Shown here piece by piece: positions 46,336 to 53,678 of a DNA stretch of 64,000 bases. Each line of letters starts with the position of its first letter. Positions within the stretch are counted from its first letter, which is position 1. The DNA is from Nitrospira sp. (lineage in GTDB: Bacteria > Nitrospirota > Nitrospiria > Nitrospirales > Nitrospiraceae), in contig CP126121.1 of NCBI GenBank assembly GCA_030123625.1, forward strand, positions 3,884,179-3,948,178. The letters run 5' to 3'. Under the pieces are notes generated by a model that saw only the letters and a program-made list of their open reading frames with translations, did not search any database and was not told where the DNA came from. Made by a program: the position numbers and the translations under genes.

Positions 46336-47250
46336 ATGGAGCAGACGGCAGCAGGGCAAAGAGAGGAGGCCAGTGATGAGACAGACCGATTAGCCTTGCG
46401 GAACGTTTGGTCGAAGAACGTTCTCGCGCAGCAAGGAATGAGCGGTACATGTAGTTGCGGATCCGCGACCTCATCCAATCCACCGACGTATGTGTATGCC
46501 TTGGGAAACATAGAAACACGATTTCCTCGCCCTTCAGTGGAAAAAGAATTCGCGCAAGCCACGGGGCGAGCCGATACGAAAGGCAAAACGGATCGAGAGG
46601 TGTTCCATACGGTTCTGGCCAAGCCGGAGAATCGATACCTAGCCCGTCAACTTTGTTGGTTGTTTACCGTGCAAGGATTGGAAACGTATCTTCTTCAACC
46701 GCGCGACCCCGGCGACTTCACTCAGTTAATCGAAGCCATACGGCCTTCGCCGACACCGTCGGACATCGATATCGTCATTGGGATGCGCGGACCCATTGCG
46801 CCACCGGAATTATGCAACGGCCTCATGGTTCCCATCGTCGTCTTCGACCAACTTTATTCCTTCGATCGTACGACACTCATCAATAGCATCCCCCGCCCGG
46901 AAAACATTGCCGCCAAGGAATTTTCCTCTGCGGCGGAAGAACTCTTCGATCGTATCAGGCAAATGACGGACAATGCCGGCGCGACGGATGAGCACCGCGC
47001 ATTGAATTATTTGGCCATGCGGTATTCAGCCATCTACGCACGGACGACCGAATGTTATGGTCGAAACTATGCATTGACCGCCGTCGATATCCGCCTCTCA
47101 CCGCTCAGTGGCCTAAGGAAGATCGTTGAGGTGGTGTTCACGTTCACGCACCGACAGTTCGACGTGAGTGACAAGTTTTTCGTTCGAGTGGATGTCACCG
47201 ATGAATTTCCCTATTTGGTCAGCAAGCTGTCACCATATTTCGACCGATGA
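46336..47250 (+). CDS. PatG C-terminal domain protein
   Basis: A 304-aa protein. After a 50-residue linker with a CSC pair (Cys39, Cys41) it matches the region C-terminal to the protease in PatG-type maturation enzymes: YVYALGNIETRFPRPSVEKEF, RYLARQLCWLFTVQGLETYLLQPRDP, VVIGMRGPIAPPELCNGLMVP, FDRIRQMTDNAGATDEHRALNYLA and the ending FFVRVDVTDEFPYLVSKLSPYFDR. In PatG this region and a subtilase share one polypeptide. Here they are two genes. AGGAGGG sits 5 nt before the ATG. Function is inferred from family and context. Confidence 0.83.
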   Translation: MEQTAAGQREEASDETDRLALRNVWSKNVLAQQGMSGTCSCGSATSSNPPTYVYALGNIETRFPRPSVEKEFAQATGRADTKGKTDREVFHTVLAKPENRYLARQLCWLFTVQGLETYLLQPRDPGDFTQLIEAIRPSPTPSDIDIVIGMRGPIAPPELCNGLMVPIVVFDQLYSFDRTTLINSIPRPENIAAKEFSSAAEELFDRIRQMTDNAGATDEHRALNYLAMRYSAIYARTTECYGRNYALTAVDIRLSPLSGLRKIVEVVFTFTHRQFDVSDKFFVRVDVTDEFPYLVSKLSPYFDR

Positions 47251-47276
47251 TCACAGTCCACTACGAGGAATCCGTG

Positions 47277-47546
47277 GTGGACGTACCGGGATTCGCGCGG
47301 ATGAGTCCCTTATCCCGCACGAACAATCAGATTGGGAGTGTGTCAGCCTGTCACATGGGCAGGAAGATGGTCGGGCCAGAGGTTAATGTCTATTTATTTT
47401 ACCGGGCCTTCGTGTCACCAGTCGACCAAGGGCCCTCATGGGAGGATTTATGGTTGAGAAAATTTCATTCGAGGATTTTAGTAATGCGACCTTCAATTCA
47501 ATCATGCGGGCCATTGAGGCGCACAAGCAACTTGACAGCCCATTAA
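47277..47546 (+). CDS. Possible degenerate member of the peptide family
   Basis: A GTG at 47277 with GAGGA upstream opens MDVPGFARMSPLSRTNNQIG. P-G-F, the Leu six residues after F, and an Arg-Thr match the spacing in the leader motif of the later peptides, although T-A-E is lost. The frame runs to 47546 and overlaps the next gene, so the C-terminal part is doubtful. It may be a decayed or diverged precursor. Confidence 0.35.
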   Translation: MDVPGFARMSPLSRTNNQIGSVSACHMGRKMVGPEVNVYLFYRAFVSPVDQGPSWEDLWLRKFHSRILVMRPSIQSCGPLRRTSNLTAH

Positions 47547-47635
47547 TAAAAAATCCGGTTATCACTGTGGGGATTATCTGGAGTCCTCAAATTGGAGCTG
47601 AATTGCCTGGTGTCGGCAAATCGACGAAAGGATAG
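47450..47635 (+). CDS. Small protein of the peptide locus, no leader motif
   Basis: A 61-aa protein. GGAGG lies 4 nt before the ATG at 47450, a strong start. The sequence begins MVEKISFEDFSNATFNSIMRAI, then ends IKNPVITVGIIWSPQIGAELPGVGKSTKG. It has no Cys, a helical N-terminus and a hydrophobic strand. It is not recognised. Its position between the protease genes and the Cys-rich gene suggests a partner, adaptor or another substrate. Confidence 0.6.
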   Translation: MVEKISFEDFSNATFNSIMRAIEAHKQLDSPLIKNPVITVGIIWSPQIGAELPGVGKSTKG

Positions 47636-47637
47636 GA

Positions 47638-48075
47638 ATGTGTAAAGTTTCTGACAAGAATCCATTACTCTGTCCGAGCGCACAGCCGGAGATGGCTCAC
47701 GCGGTTATATTCGGAATTGTTGGCGGATCTTTTTCGGAGCCGCGAGTGGGGTTTGTGGATGAACCCCAACCTGTGACCGAGGAGCTGCTTTCGTTGCCAG
47801 AAAGTATCCAGCCAACCGAAGTGTTCCGCATTGCCGCTCCTTGCGCTGAGCGGCAGTGCCAGCACTTTGTTGTCGGTGCTTGTAATCTTGCTCGCCGCTT
47901 GGTTCAGATCCTTCCAACGACTGAATCACAAGTTCCCTCTTGCAGCATCCGCCGAGAGTGCCGTTGGTGGGTACAGGAGGGAAAAGCGGCTTGCCTACGG
48001 TGTCCACAAATTGTTACGCGTACGATACATCCCAGCGGTGTTTTATGTGAGGCTGCAACTCCATTGGAAGGATAG
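47638..48075 (+). CDS. Cysteine-rich protein of the peptide locus
   Basis: A 145-aa protein with AGGATAGGA before its ATG. About ten Cys are present. The central part has CAERQCQHFVVGAC, then PSCSIRRECRWWVQEGKAACLRCPQIVT. The paired C-x-x-C and spaced cysteines suggest a metal or Fe-S site. I seem to recall the segment CRWW-x-QEG-x-x-AC-x-RCP from proteins next to PatG-like genes, but cannot verify it. It lies 2 bp after the 61-aa gene, within the same presumed operon. Confidence 0.65.
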   Translation: MCKVSDKNPLLCPSAQPEMAHAVIFGIVGGSFSEPRVGFVDEPQPVTEELLSLPESIQPTEVFRIAAPCAERQCQHFVVGACNLARRLVQILPTTESQVPSCSIRRECRWWVQEGKAACLRCPQIVTRTIHPSGVLCEAATPLEG

Positions 48076-48126
48076 AAGGTTCCTCGCTAATTGAAAATGG
48101 ATGCTCCAATCGGAGGATCATCGCGC

Positions 48127-48164
48127 CGAGGGTAATCGGTATAGACGAGGGTAATCGGTATAGA
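48127..48164 (+). repeat. Perfect tandem 19-bp duplication
   Basis: cgagggtaatcggtataga occurs twice head to tail just before the ribosome site of the first peptide gene. Confidence 0.85.
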
Positions 48165-48177
48165 AAGGGGGAAGACC

Positions 48178-48396
48178 ATGCGTATGCCGGGATTCACTGC
48201 CGATGCTGCACTTTTCAATTTGAACGGGTACGTTGCCCATGTTGCCTCACCCGTGCCTGCACCAGGTCACTCGCCTCACCAGGCGGTTATCCCTCAGCTG
48301 CGAAAATTCTATACTTTCGGCGGTCCTGATGGGACGCTTTGTCTGGGCTTTGAGGATTATGATCGAGGGGTGAGTTATGTCGTGGGATGTTTTTAG
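48178..48396 (+). CDS. Putative precursor peptide 1 (FTAE-type leader)
   Basis: A 72-aa protein starting MRMPGFTADAALFNLNGYVA. It shares the N-terminal motif with three following genes and then differs entirely. It has two Cys (GTLCLG and near the end VVGCF). AAGGGGG lies about 6 nt upstream. Interpreted as leader plus variable core, acted on by the upstream protease pair. It could instead be a small secreted or membrane-active protein. Confidence 0.7.
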   Translation: MRMPGFTADAALFNLNGYVAHVASPVPAPGHSPHQAVIPQLRKFYTFGGPDGTLCLGFEDYDRGVSYVVGCF

Positions 48397-48449
48397 CTCG
48401 TCGCACCGCAGAGGACGCAGCGACATGTTTGATAAGAAAGGACCCAACC

Positions 48450-48668
48450 ATGCGTATGCCGGAATTTACGGCCGAGCATTCGTTTTCCCCAATGCGCCAC
48501 TCGTTTTCAGGAGCCATGCGCGTCGCAGGCCCTCTACTGGGCCCGGTTGAGCCAGCTCTTCCACGCTCACTCGAATGCCTGCCGGTGGGTATCGCGGCTG
48601 GCTTGATCTGTGGGCCGATTTGCGGCGTGTTAGCCAATCTGTTCTGCAATGAAGGAAAGGCATATTAA
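48450..48668 (+). CDS. Putative precursor peptide 2 (FTAE-type leader)
   Basis: A 72-aa protein starting MRMPEFTAEHSFSPMRHSFS (Gly to Glu in the motif). The C-terminal region is hydrophobic and Gly/Cys-rich: LPVGIAAGLICGPICGVLAN, then LFCNEGKAY; four Cys in all. AAGAAAGGA precedes the ATG. The longer frame to 48387 lacks a start context and overlaps peptide 1. Confidence 0.7.
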   Translation: MRMPEFTAEHSFSPMRHSFSGAMRVAGPLLGPVEPALPRSLECLPVGIAAGLICGPICGVLANLFCNEGKAY

Positions 48669-48725
48669 CAAAGCGATTTCTGCATCGATGTCTTTTTGCC
48701 CACCGTACGGAAAAAGGAGGACATG

Positions 48726-48941
48726 ATGTCTTTGCCAGGATTCACTGCCGAGCAGAGTTTGAAAATGACAAAGGTGCGATACCGGGGGATCGGCCGGTCA
48801 GGCCGTGTATTCAATGCGGAGCATGTCGGTCCGCAATTCACCGGGAGAGCCCTTGTCTGCACCGCCCTGGGCATCGCTATTGTCGGAGGGCAAGAAGAGT
48901 TGATTCCTGTTTTCCTCGGACTCTGTTCGACTTCCGTATAG
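48726..48941 (+). CDS. Putative precursor peptide 3 (FTAE-type leader)
   Basis: A 71-aa protein starting MSLPGFTAEQSLKMTKVRYR. The middle is basic, and the C-terminal stretch is hydrophobic (ALVCTALGIAIVGG, then FLGLCSTSV) with two Cys. AAAAGGAGG is 5 nt from the ATG at 48726, which is better spaced than the ATG at 48723. This is the clearest ribosome site of the four. Confidence 0.72.
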   Translation: MSLPGFTAEQSLKMTKVRYRGIGRSGRVFNAEHVGPQFTGRALVCTALGIAIVGGQEELIPVFLGLCSTSV

Positions 48942-48974
48942 ATTACTATTCGAGACAACGGGAGGGTAATTATT

Positions 48975-49202
48975 ATGCGTCTACCTGGTTTCACAGCAGA
49001 ACTTACACTGGAGAAGAGTCGTTGTGTTTGGGGTGGATCACCTTCGCCAGAAGAACAGACAGTGCGGCGCTCGGTAGTCGCTGCTTCTGGTGGTTGGAAG
49101 CCCCTAAGTCGGAAGGTCTATTGCCGAAGGTTATTGAGGCAATGCATTTCGGGGAGTGATCCCCGCTCCTTCGCCTGTGATTCGTGGCTGATTTTTTGCT
49201 AG
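48975..49202 (+). CDS. Putative precursor peptide 4 (FTAE-type leader)
   Basis: A 75-aa protein starting MRLPGFTAELTLEKSRCVWG. It is basic and Cys-rich: CRRLLRQC in the middle, then FACDSWLIFC at the very end; five Cys in all. GGGAGGG precedes the ATG. It is the last gene of the presumed operon. A leader identical in form but with an unrelated core is what tandem precursor genes show. Confidence 0.7.
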   Translation: MRLPGFTAELTLEKSRCVWGGSPSPEEQTVRRSVVAASGGWKPLSRKVYCRRLLRQCISGSDPRSFACDSWLIFC

Positions 49203-49623
49203 CGCCCGTTACCGGCCTCTATTCGAGGCGATTCACGCATTGAGAGACAAGAATGTTGCCGGGCTCTGGATGTTCGATACCGACTAGAAGTGCCTGGGCT
49301 CGTTCCGAGATAGGCATCGTAATTTTGTAAGGCCCCATAGGCAATGGATTAATACCATGAAGGACAGCACTTCAACGGCTTGGTCGGTGATGTGCTCAGT
49401 CCGCATGCTGAATGCAAGAAGCGGCACGGCGAGAAGGAAGGCGACGAAGGCGTGATGAATATGCTCCTCCAAAAAGCGTCCCAATCTCGAACGAGCGAAA
49501 GATGGCGGCTCAAGGATTGGTCTTTGCCGGCATAGGGTACAAAGTGAAACGGCTTTCGGGCATTCGGCCGAAAGCCGTTCAGCACACGAACAATCGTAAA
49601 AAAAGTGAAGCCTCCGTGCTCGT
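49203..49623. other. Gap downstream of the peptide locus, possible membrane-protein remnant
   Basis: A minus-strand frame, 49,284-49,484, starting at a TTG reads like a membrane segment pair (HHAFVAFLLAVPLLAFSM, then VEVLSFMVLIHCLWGL) but has no family or good start. It may be a small gene or remnant. Otherwise the gap holds the terminator below. Confidence 0.35.
49548..49579 (-). terminator. Strong hairpin, probable terminator of the chlorite dismutase-family gene
   Basis: AACGGCTTTCGG and CCGAAAGCCGTT form 12-bp perfect arms around an 8-nt loop, 45 nt after the minus-strand stop at 49624. The following T-tract is short, so it may act in both directions, also closing the peptide operon. Confidence 0.6.
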
Positions 49624-50346
49624 TCAGCCTCCCAGGGTGTCGAGCGTTTCTTTGAGGCTTCGGCGGATGCAGGTGAAAATGGGGGTGTCCCGCAGGGTAT
49701 ATCGCGATCCCTCCGTCTCCCGCAGCGCCATCACCAAGTCAAGAAAATCCTCCGGCTTGTCGCTTTCGAACGCCACGACCCATTCCTGATCGTCCAAACC
49801 AAACGAATACGTCGTGTTCAGCTTCACGGACGGAAACCGATGTCCGACTTCGATGTGCTCGTCCATCATGCCCTGACGCGCTGCCTTCGTCAGCAAAAAC
49901 CACTCCCGCGTCTTTAAGAACGGATACACAAAGATGTACTTGCTCTTTCCCGGCACCACCGTCAGACGCTTCCCTTCCTGTCCCGCGTGTGAGTGGTGAT
50001 CGACATAGACGGATCGTTTGGTCAGCGCCAGATAAGAATACGGAGTGGAAAGATACTGTCCGAGGCCGGAGGCGAGGATCTTGGTGCCCATATCTTGGAA
50101 CAGGTCGAGATCGTAGCTGATGCGCCAGAGCATGAAGTCGCAGTCCCCTCGGATGCCGATGGTGGAATAGGGGACCACCAACACTTTCCCGTTGAAGTCC
50201 TCCACGGCCCGCATGAACTCTTGTTTACCCTGGGTGCGCACATCCTCCGGTAAGCGCCGCCAAGCCGGGTCCACTTTATAAAACACAAAGTTTACGTATT
50301 GGCGCCGAGGCGTCGGTGTGGCAGCAGGAGTATCCGGGGTCGACAT
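49624..50346 (-). CDS. Chlorite dismutase-family heme protein
   Basis: A 240-aa protein of the Cld/ChdC (HemQ) superfamily. The core contains YIFVYPFLKTREWFLL, the proximal heme His in MMDEHIEVGHRF (about His164), TTYSFGLDDQEWVVAFE and RYTLRDTPIFTC. By eye, the position holding the distal Arg of true chlorite dismutases, or Gln of coproheme decarboxylases, is Leu (about 176). So it may be neither a standard Cld nor a standard ChdC. AAAGGAG gives a good start. The expected partner is heme b or coproheme. Confidence 0.82.
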   Translation of the reverse strand: MSTPDTPAATPTPRRQYVNFVFYKVDPAWRRLPEDVRTQGKQEFMRAVEDFNGKVLVVPYSTIGIRGDCDFMLWRISYDLDLFQDMGTKILASGLGQYLSTPYSYLALTKRSVYVDHHSHAGQEGKRLTVVPGKSKYIFVYPFLKTREWFLLTKAARQGMMDEHIEVGHRFPSVKLNTTYSFGLDDQEWVVAFESDKPEDFLDLVMALRETEGSRYTLRDTPIFTCIRRSLKETLDTLGG

Positions 50347-50360
50347 TCAAAGCTCCTTTA

Positions 50361-50413
50361 GTAGATTGAAAGGAATAGTGGATTGAAAGGAAACACTTTT
50401 CCTCAGTGTTTCC
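50361..50413. promoter_or_regulatory. Repeats upstream of the chlorite dismutase-family gene
   Basis: (A/G)GATTGAAAGGAA occurs twice 17 bp apart (50,363 and 50,380) and is followed by an inverted repeat GGAAACACT/AGTGTTTCC (50,389-50,413). This layout suits a regulator site. Confidence 0.4.
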
Positions 50414-50526
50414 TCGTTTAGCATTTCCATCGGAGTTTTGTCAACGGGAGGCCCGACAAGGGCGCATCCATTGACAGCGTACACAGGGCTTTGACAGATT
50501 AGAAGGGCTTTGTTATTCGCAGACAT

Positions 50527-51123
50527 ATGAAGCCTCTTCCCCGTGGATCGACATGGATTGCCATCATCATAATGTGTAGCTTTGTGTGTCCTGCACCTGC
50601 GATTGAAGTGCGTCCGTCGACAGCACAGATCCAGACGGCACTCGATCGAGGGAGAGAAGCGTCCGCGCAGCATCAGCTTCCCGACAGGTTTTATGCTCGG
50701 TTCGGAGCGACGGACGCACTCCATCCCAATGGGTTTCTTGTCACGAAACTCGGGGCATTGTCGGTCCTGGCGACACATATGGCCTTACGAGGACTTGAAC
50801 CGAGCGCAGCCGATATTGCACAGGTGACCGAGGCGCCGACGATGCTGGTGAGCGCAGTAATCCTTGGAGACAGTCCTTCGTTTGCCGTCAACAGTTATAT
50901 GGTGCTTGACCAAGAGGGACAGGCGGTCAAACCAGTCACGGTGCGTGTCGATGGCCAAGCCGGTCGCAGTTCCGCGTGGCCTCAATCGCCGAAATTCCAG
51001 GCCAAAGTCGTCGCATCGTTCAACTATGCGGATTTTGATCCGATGGCGCGAACTACCATCATCGTATTTCCTCCGAGCGGCGGCGAGGTTCGATTTTCAC
51101 TCAACTTTGCCGAGCTGGAGTAG
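50527..51123 (+). CDS. Exported protein of unknown function
   Basis: A 198-aa protein with a signal peptide ending PAPAIE (about residue 26). The mature region has no known motif. It contains a helical start (STAQIQTALDRGREASAQHQ) and a beta-rich C-terminal half ending IVFPPSGGEVRFSLNFAELE. TTGACA at 50,491 and TTATTC at 50,513 could form a promoter very close to the ATG. Its 3' end is 10 bp from cinA. Confidence 0.65.
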   Translation: MKPLPRGSTWIAIIIMCSFVCPAPAIEVRPSTAQIQTALDRGREASAQHQLPDRFYARFGATDALHPNGFLVTKLGALSVLATHMALRGLEPSAADIAQVTEAPTMLVSAVILGDSPSFAVNSYMVLDQEGQAVKPVTVRVDGQAGRSSAWPQSPKFQAKVVASFNYADFDPMARTTIIVFPPSGGEVRFSLNFAELE

Positions 51124-51133
51124 CTGCTCACAC

Positions 51134-52426
51134 ATGCCGATGGCATCAGCAGCACGCGCGTATATTGCAGAAACAATTGCGATCGGTTCCGAGCTGCTCC
51201 TGGGAGGCCGGTCCGACAGCAATTCACTGTTTCTCGCAGAGGCTTTGGCCGCGATCGGCATCGAAGTGAGGTTCAAAACAATCGTTGGGGACGATCAGTC
51301 GGACATTGCCGGAGTGCTGACGACAGCCTGCCGTCGGGCCGGGATTGTCATCATGACCGGGGGATTAGGTCCTACGGTCGACGATTGCACCAGGGAAGCC
51401 GTTGCGTTGGTCACCGGCTTCCGCCTGGCTCGTCGCAAGGAAGCGTTCGAAAGCATGAGGGCCAGGTTGGCTCAATGGGGGCGCACACCGAATCGCGGAC
51501 AATTGCGGCAAGCTTTGATTCCATCACGGGCTACGGTATTGCCCAACCCGGTCGGCTCCGCACCAGGCTTCGCGCTGACATGGCGGAATGCGTGCGTGAT
51601 TGCGCTGCCGGGTGTCCCCAGTGAGATGCAGGCCATGATGCAGAAATCGGTGATTCCGCTCTTGGCGGACCGACTCAATCGATCGAAGCAGGCACCTCCC
51701 CATCCCATCACACGAGTGATCTTTCATACCTGCGGCGTACCGGAGTCCGATGTGAATACAAAGCTGCAGGGACTCATACGGAAACGAACGCCGGTTGCGT
51801 TGGGGCTTCTGGCCTCGCCGACAGGAGTGCTGGTGTCGCTGACGACCAGGGCTCATCGATCGATCAATGAAGCCGTTCTTCGATCGTTGGCGGAGGGAGT
51901 CCGTGCCAGATTGAAAGAATGGGTGTATGCGGAAGGACAGGATACATTGGAAGAAGTAGTCGGTCGATTGTTACAAAGGCAGAAACTCACTGTCGCGGTA
52001 GCCGAATCGTGCACGGGAGGTCTCATTGGTTACAGACTCACACAAGTACCGGGATCCTCAGCCTATGTCGATCGTGGAGCGCTCTGCTACAGCAACCAAG
52101 CCAAGACGGACATGCTCGGTGTGTCGGCACATCTTATTGAACAACATGGAGCGGTCAGCGCGGAAGTGGCCGCCGCTATGGCCAAGGGAATGCGGGAACG
52201 TTCCGGAGCCTCGGTGGCATTAAGCGTCACGGGCATCGCCGGGCCGGGTGGTGCGACTGAAACCAAACCAGTCGGGCTGGTCTATATCGGGCTCGACGGC
52301 GGCGGTGATGATGTCAGAGCAAAGGAGTTTCACTTCCACGGCGATCGGTCGCTTATTCGGCAGCGTGCGGCTCAGGCGGCCCTTGATATGCTTCGTCGAT
52401 GGCTGATCGACAAGGCTGGAACATGA
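51134..52426 (+). CDS. cinA: CinA family protein (nicotinamide-nucleotide amidohydrolase / ADP-ribose pyrophosphatase)
   Basis: A 430-aa protein. The N-terminal COG1058/MoaB-like domain (AIGSELLLGGRSDSNS, MTGGLGPTVDDCTREA, LPGVPSEMQAM) joins a C-terminal PncC deamidase domain (VAVAESCTGGLIGYRLTQVPGSSAY, SVTGIAGPGG). PncC recycles nicotinamide mononucleotide; the N-terminal domain hydrolyses ADP-ribose in studied members. The start is the ATG at 51134, 10 bp after the previous stop. It overlaps thpR as ATGA. Confidence 0.93.
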   Translation: MPMASAARAYIAETIAIGSELLLGGRSDSNSLFLAEALAAIGIEVRFKTIVGDDQSDIAGVLTTACRRAGIVIMTGGLGPTVDDCTREAVALVTGFRLARRKEAFESMRARLAQWGRTPNRGQLRQALIPSRATVLPNPVGSAPGFALTWRNACVIALPGVPSEMQAMMQKSVIPLLADRLNRSKQAPPHPITRVIFHTCGVPESDVNTKLQGLIRKRTPVALGLLASPTGVLVSLTTRAHRSINEAVLRSLAEGVRARLKEWVYAEGQDTLEEVVGRLLQRQKLTVAVAESCTGGLIGYRLTQVPGSSAYVDRGALCYSNQAKTDMLGVSAHLIEQHGAVSAEVAAAMAKGMRERSGASVALSVTGIAGPGGATETKPVGLVYIGLDGGGDDVRAKEFHFHGDRSLIRQRAAQAALDMLRRWLIDKAGT

Positions 52427-53037
52427 TTCGAGCGTTTCTTGCCGTCGAACTGAGCGATGATCTTCGCGATCGGATCAGACTGGTTCAAGAAGATTTGAGA
52501 CAACGACTCGGCCGCGAATCCTCAAAAGATATTCGGATCACCTGGGTGCAGCCGTCATCCATTCACCTCACGATGAAGTTTCTCGGCGACACCGACGAGG
52601 AACAGATCGAGCCTCTGCGTGAGGCCGTCCAACGAGCGATGACCGGCCAGGGAGTTCTGCATCTGCCGATCGAGCGGCTCGGCGTATTCCCTCGCCTTCA
52701 ACAGCCGCGTGTGCTCTGGATCGGTCCATCGGAGCAGTGGGAGCAGGGTGATGATGCGAAACGACTGACGGAACGACATCGGGTGGTGGAAGACCGTTGC
52801 CAAGCCTTCGGCTTTGCGCCGGAAGGCAGACCGTTGAGTCCGCATCTGACACTGGCACGGGTCAAGGAAGGGGAGCGCCACGTCGGCCAGGCCCTGGCCA
52901 AGAGCGGTGTCATGGACCGTCCCATTTCATTGGGCATGCTGGTGATGGAGCCGATCGTCCTGATGAAGAGTGAACTACGGCCGACCGGCCCCGTGTATAC
53001 GAAGTTATGGGAAGCAAGAGGAAATGACCGTAATTAG
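52423..53037 (+). CDS. thpR: RNA 2',3'-cyclic phosphodiesterase (2H family)
   Basis: A 204-aa protein with the two HxTx motifs of the 2H superfamily: HLTMKFLG (about residue 47) and HLTLARVK (about 146). The N-terminus IRAFLAVELSDDLRDRI is typical for ThpR/LigT. It starts with an ATGA overlap on cinA, a common pairing. The substrate is probably 2',3'-cyclic phosphate RNA ends. Confidence 0.93.
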   Translation: MIRAFLAVELSDDLRDRIRLVQEDLRQRLGRESSKDIRITWVQPSSIHLTMKFLGDTDEEQIEPLREAVQRAMTGQGVLHLPIERLGVFPRLQQPRVLWIGPSEQWEQGDDAKRLTERHRVVEDRCQAFGFAPEGRPLSPHLTLARVKEGERHVGQALAKSGVMDRPISLGMLVMEPIVLMKSELRPTGPVYTKLWEARGNDRN

Positions 53038-53065
53038 CGGCAGCGATGGGTCGCCGTTTACACAA

Positions 53066-53599
53066 TCATGGCTCAAGGAGCGGAATCAGTTTTGTGTGAC
53101 CTTGCCGGTGCGCCAGATCGACGGGGCGTTCTCCAGTTGACATTCTGGCATGCTTATCCGCTCCGTGCTGCAGCAGCAAGGTTACGATCGCTTGATCGCC
53201 TCGATACGCTCCGACATGCAGGAGCGTCACTCCATCTATTCGAGCCTGCGCGTTCACATCCGCTCCTTTTTCCAAGAAGAGCGCCACTACGTCCCGCCGT
53301 CCCTCTTGTACCGCGATGAAAAGCGGTGTGACGCCGTCCTGCCTTGCGGGGTTTACCGGTGCTCCTTGTCCCAACAGCAGAGCCACCACGTCGCGATGTC
53401 CGTTCTTTGCCGCCAGGAGGAGCGGTGTGATCCCGCGCTCATCAGCTGCTTGTGCATTGACTCCCTGCCCAAGGAATGTCTTCACGAGGAGGAAATTTCC
53501 CTCCGCTGCCGCTCGTCGGAGTTTCTCCTCCGGCGTTGTGACACAGCCGCTCATGAGAAGAAGTACGAGCGTACAGAAAATTGATCTCCACAGGGACAT
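53066..53599 (-). CDS. Ankyrin-repeat lipoprotein
   Basis: A 177-aa protein. The signal peptide ends at lipobox LMSGC (Cys about 19), followed by four ankyrin repeats such as RGITPLLLAAKNGHRDVVALLLGQGA and DGVTPLFIAVQEGRRDVVALFLEKGA. It is probably a membrane-anchored periplasmic binding protein. The Met at 53599 is chosen because the signal peptide starts there. The frame opens at 53626. Confidence 0.87.
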   Translation of the reverse strand: MSLWRSIFCTLVLLLMSGCVTTPEEKLRRAAAEGNFLLVKTFLGQGVNAQAADERGITPLLLAAKNGHRDVVALLLGQGAPVNPARQDGVTPLFIAVQEGRRDVVALFLEKGADVNAQARIDGVTLLHVGAYRGDQAIVTLLLQHGADKHARMSTGERPVDLAHRQGHTKLIPLLEP

Positions 53600-53678
53600 G
53601 ACCGATTCCATCTCTCTGCGTGACAAGTGATCGTGAGAACTTATAAGTGAAGAGGCAAGGGAGTCAACCGACGAACGG

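Noticed and set aside
47831..48094. 87-aa frame with a hydrophobic start inside the Cys-rich gene
   Set aside because: Overlaps the Cys-rich gene in another frame and has no good ribosome site.
48178..49202. Bacteriocin class II or toxin-immunity genes instead of RiPP precursors
   Set aside because: No double-glycine leader, ABC exporter or immunity-like gene is adjacent. The common FTAE motif and PatG-like proteases fit precursors better, though not proven.
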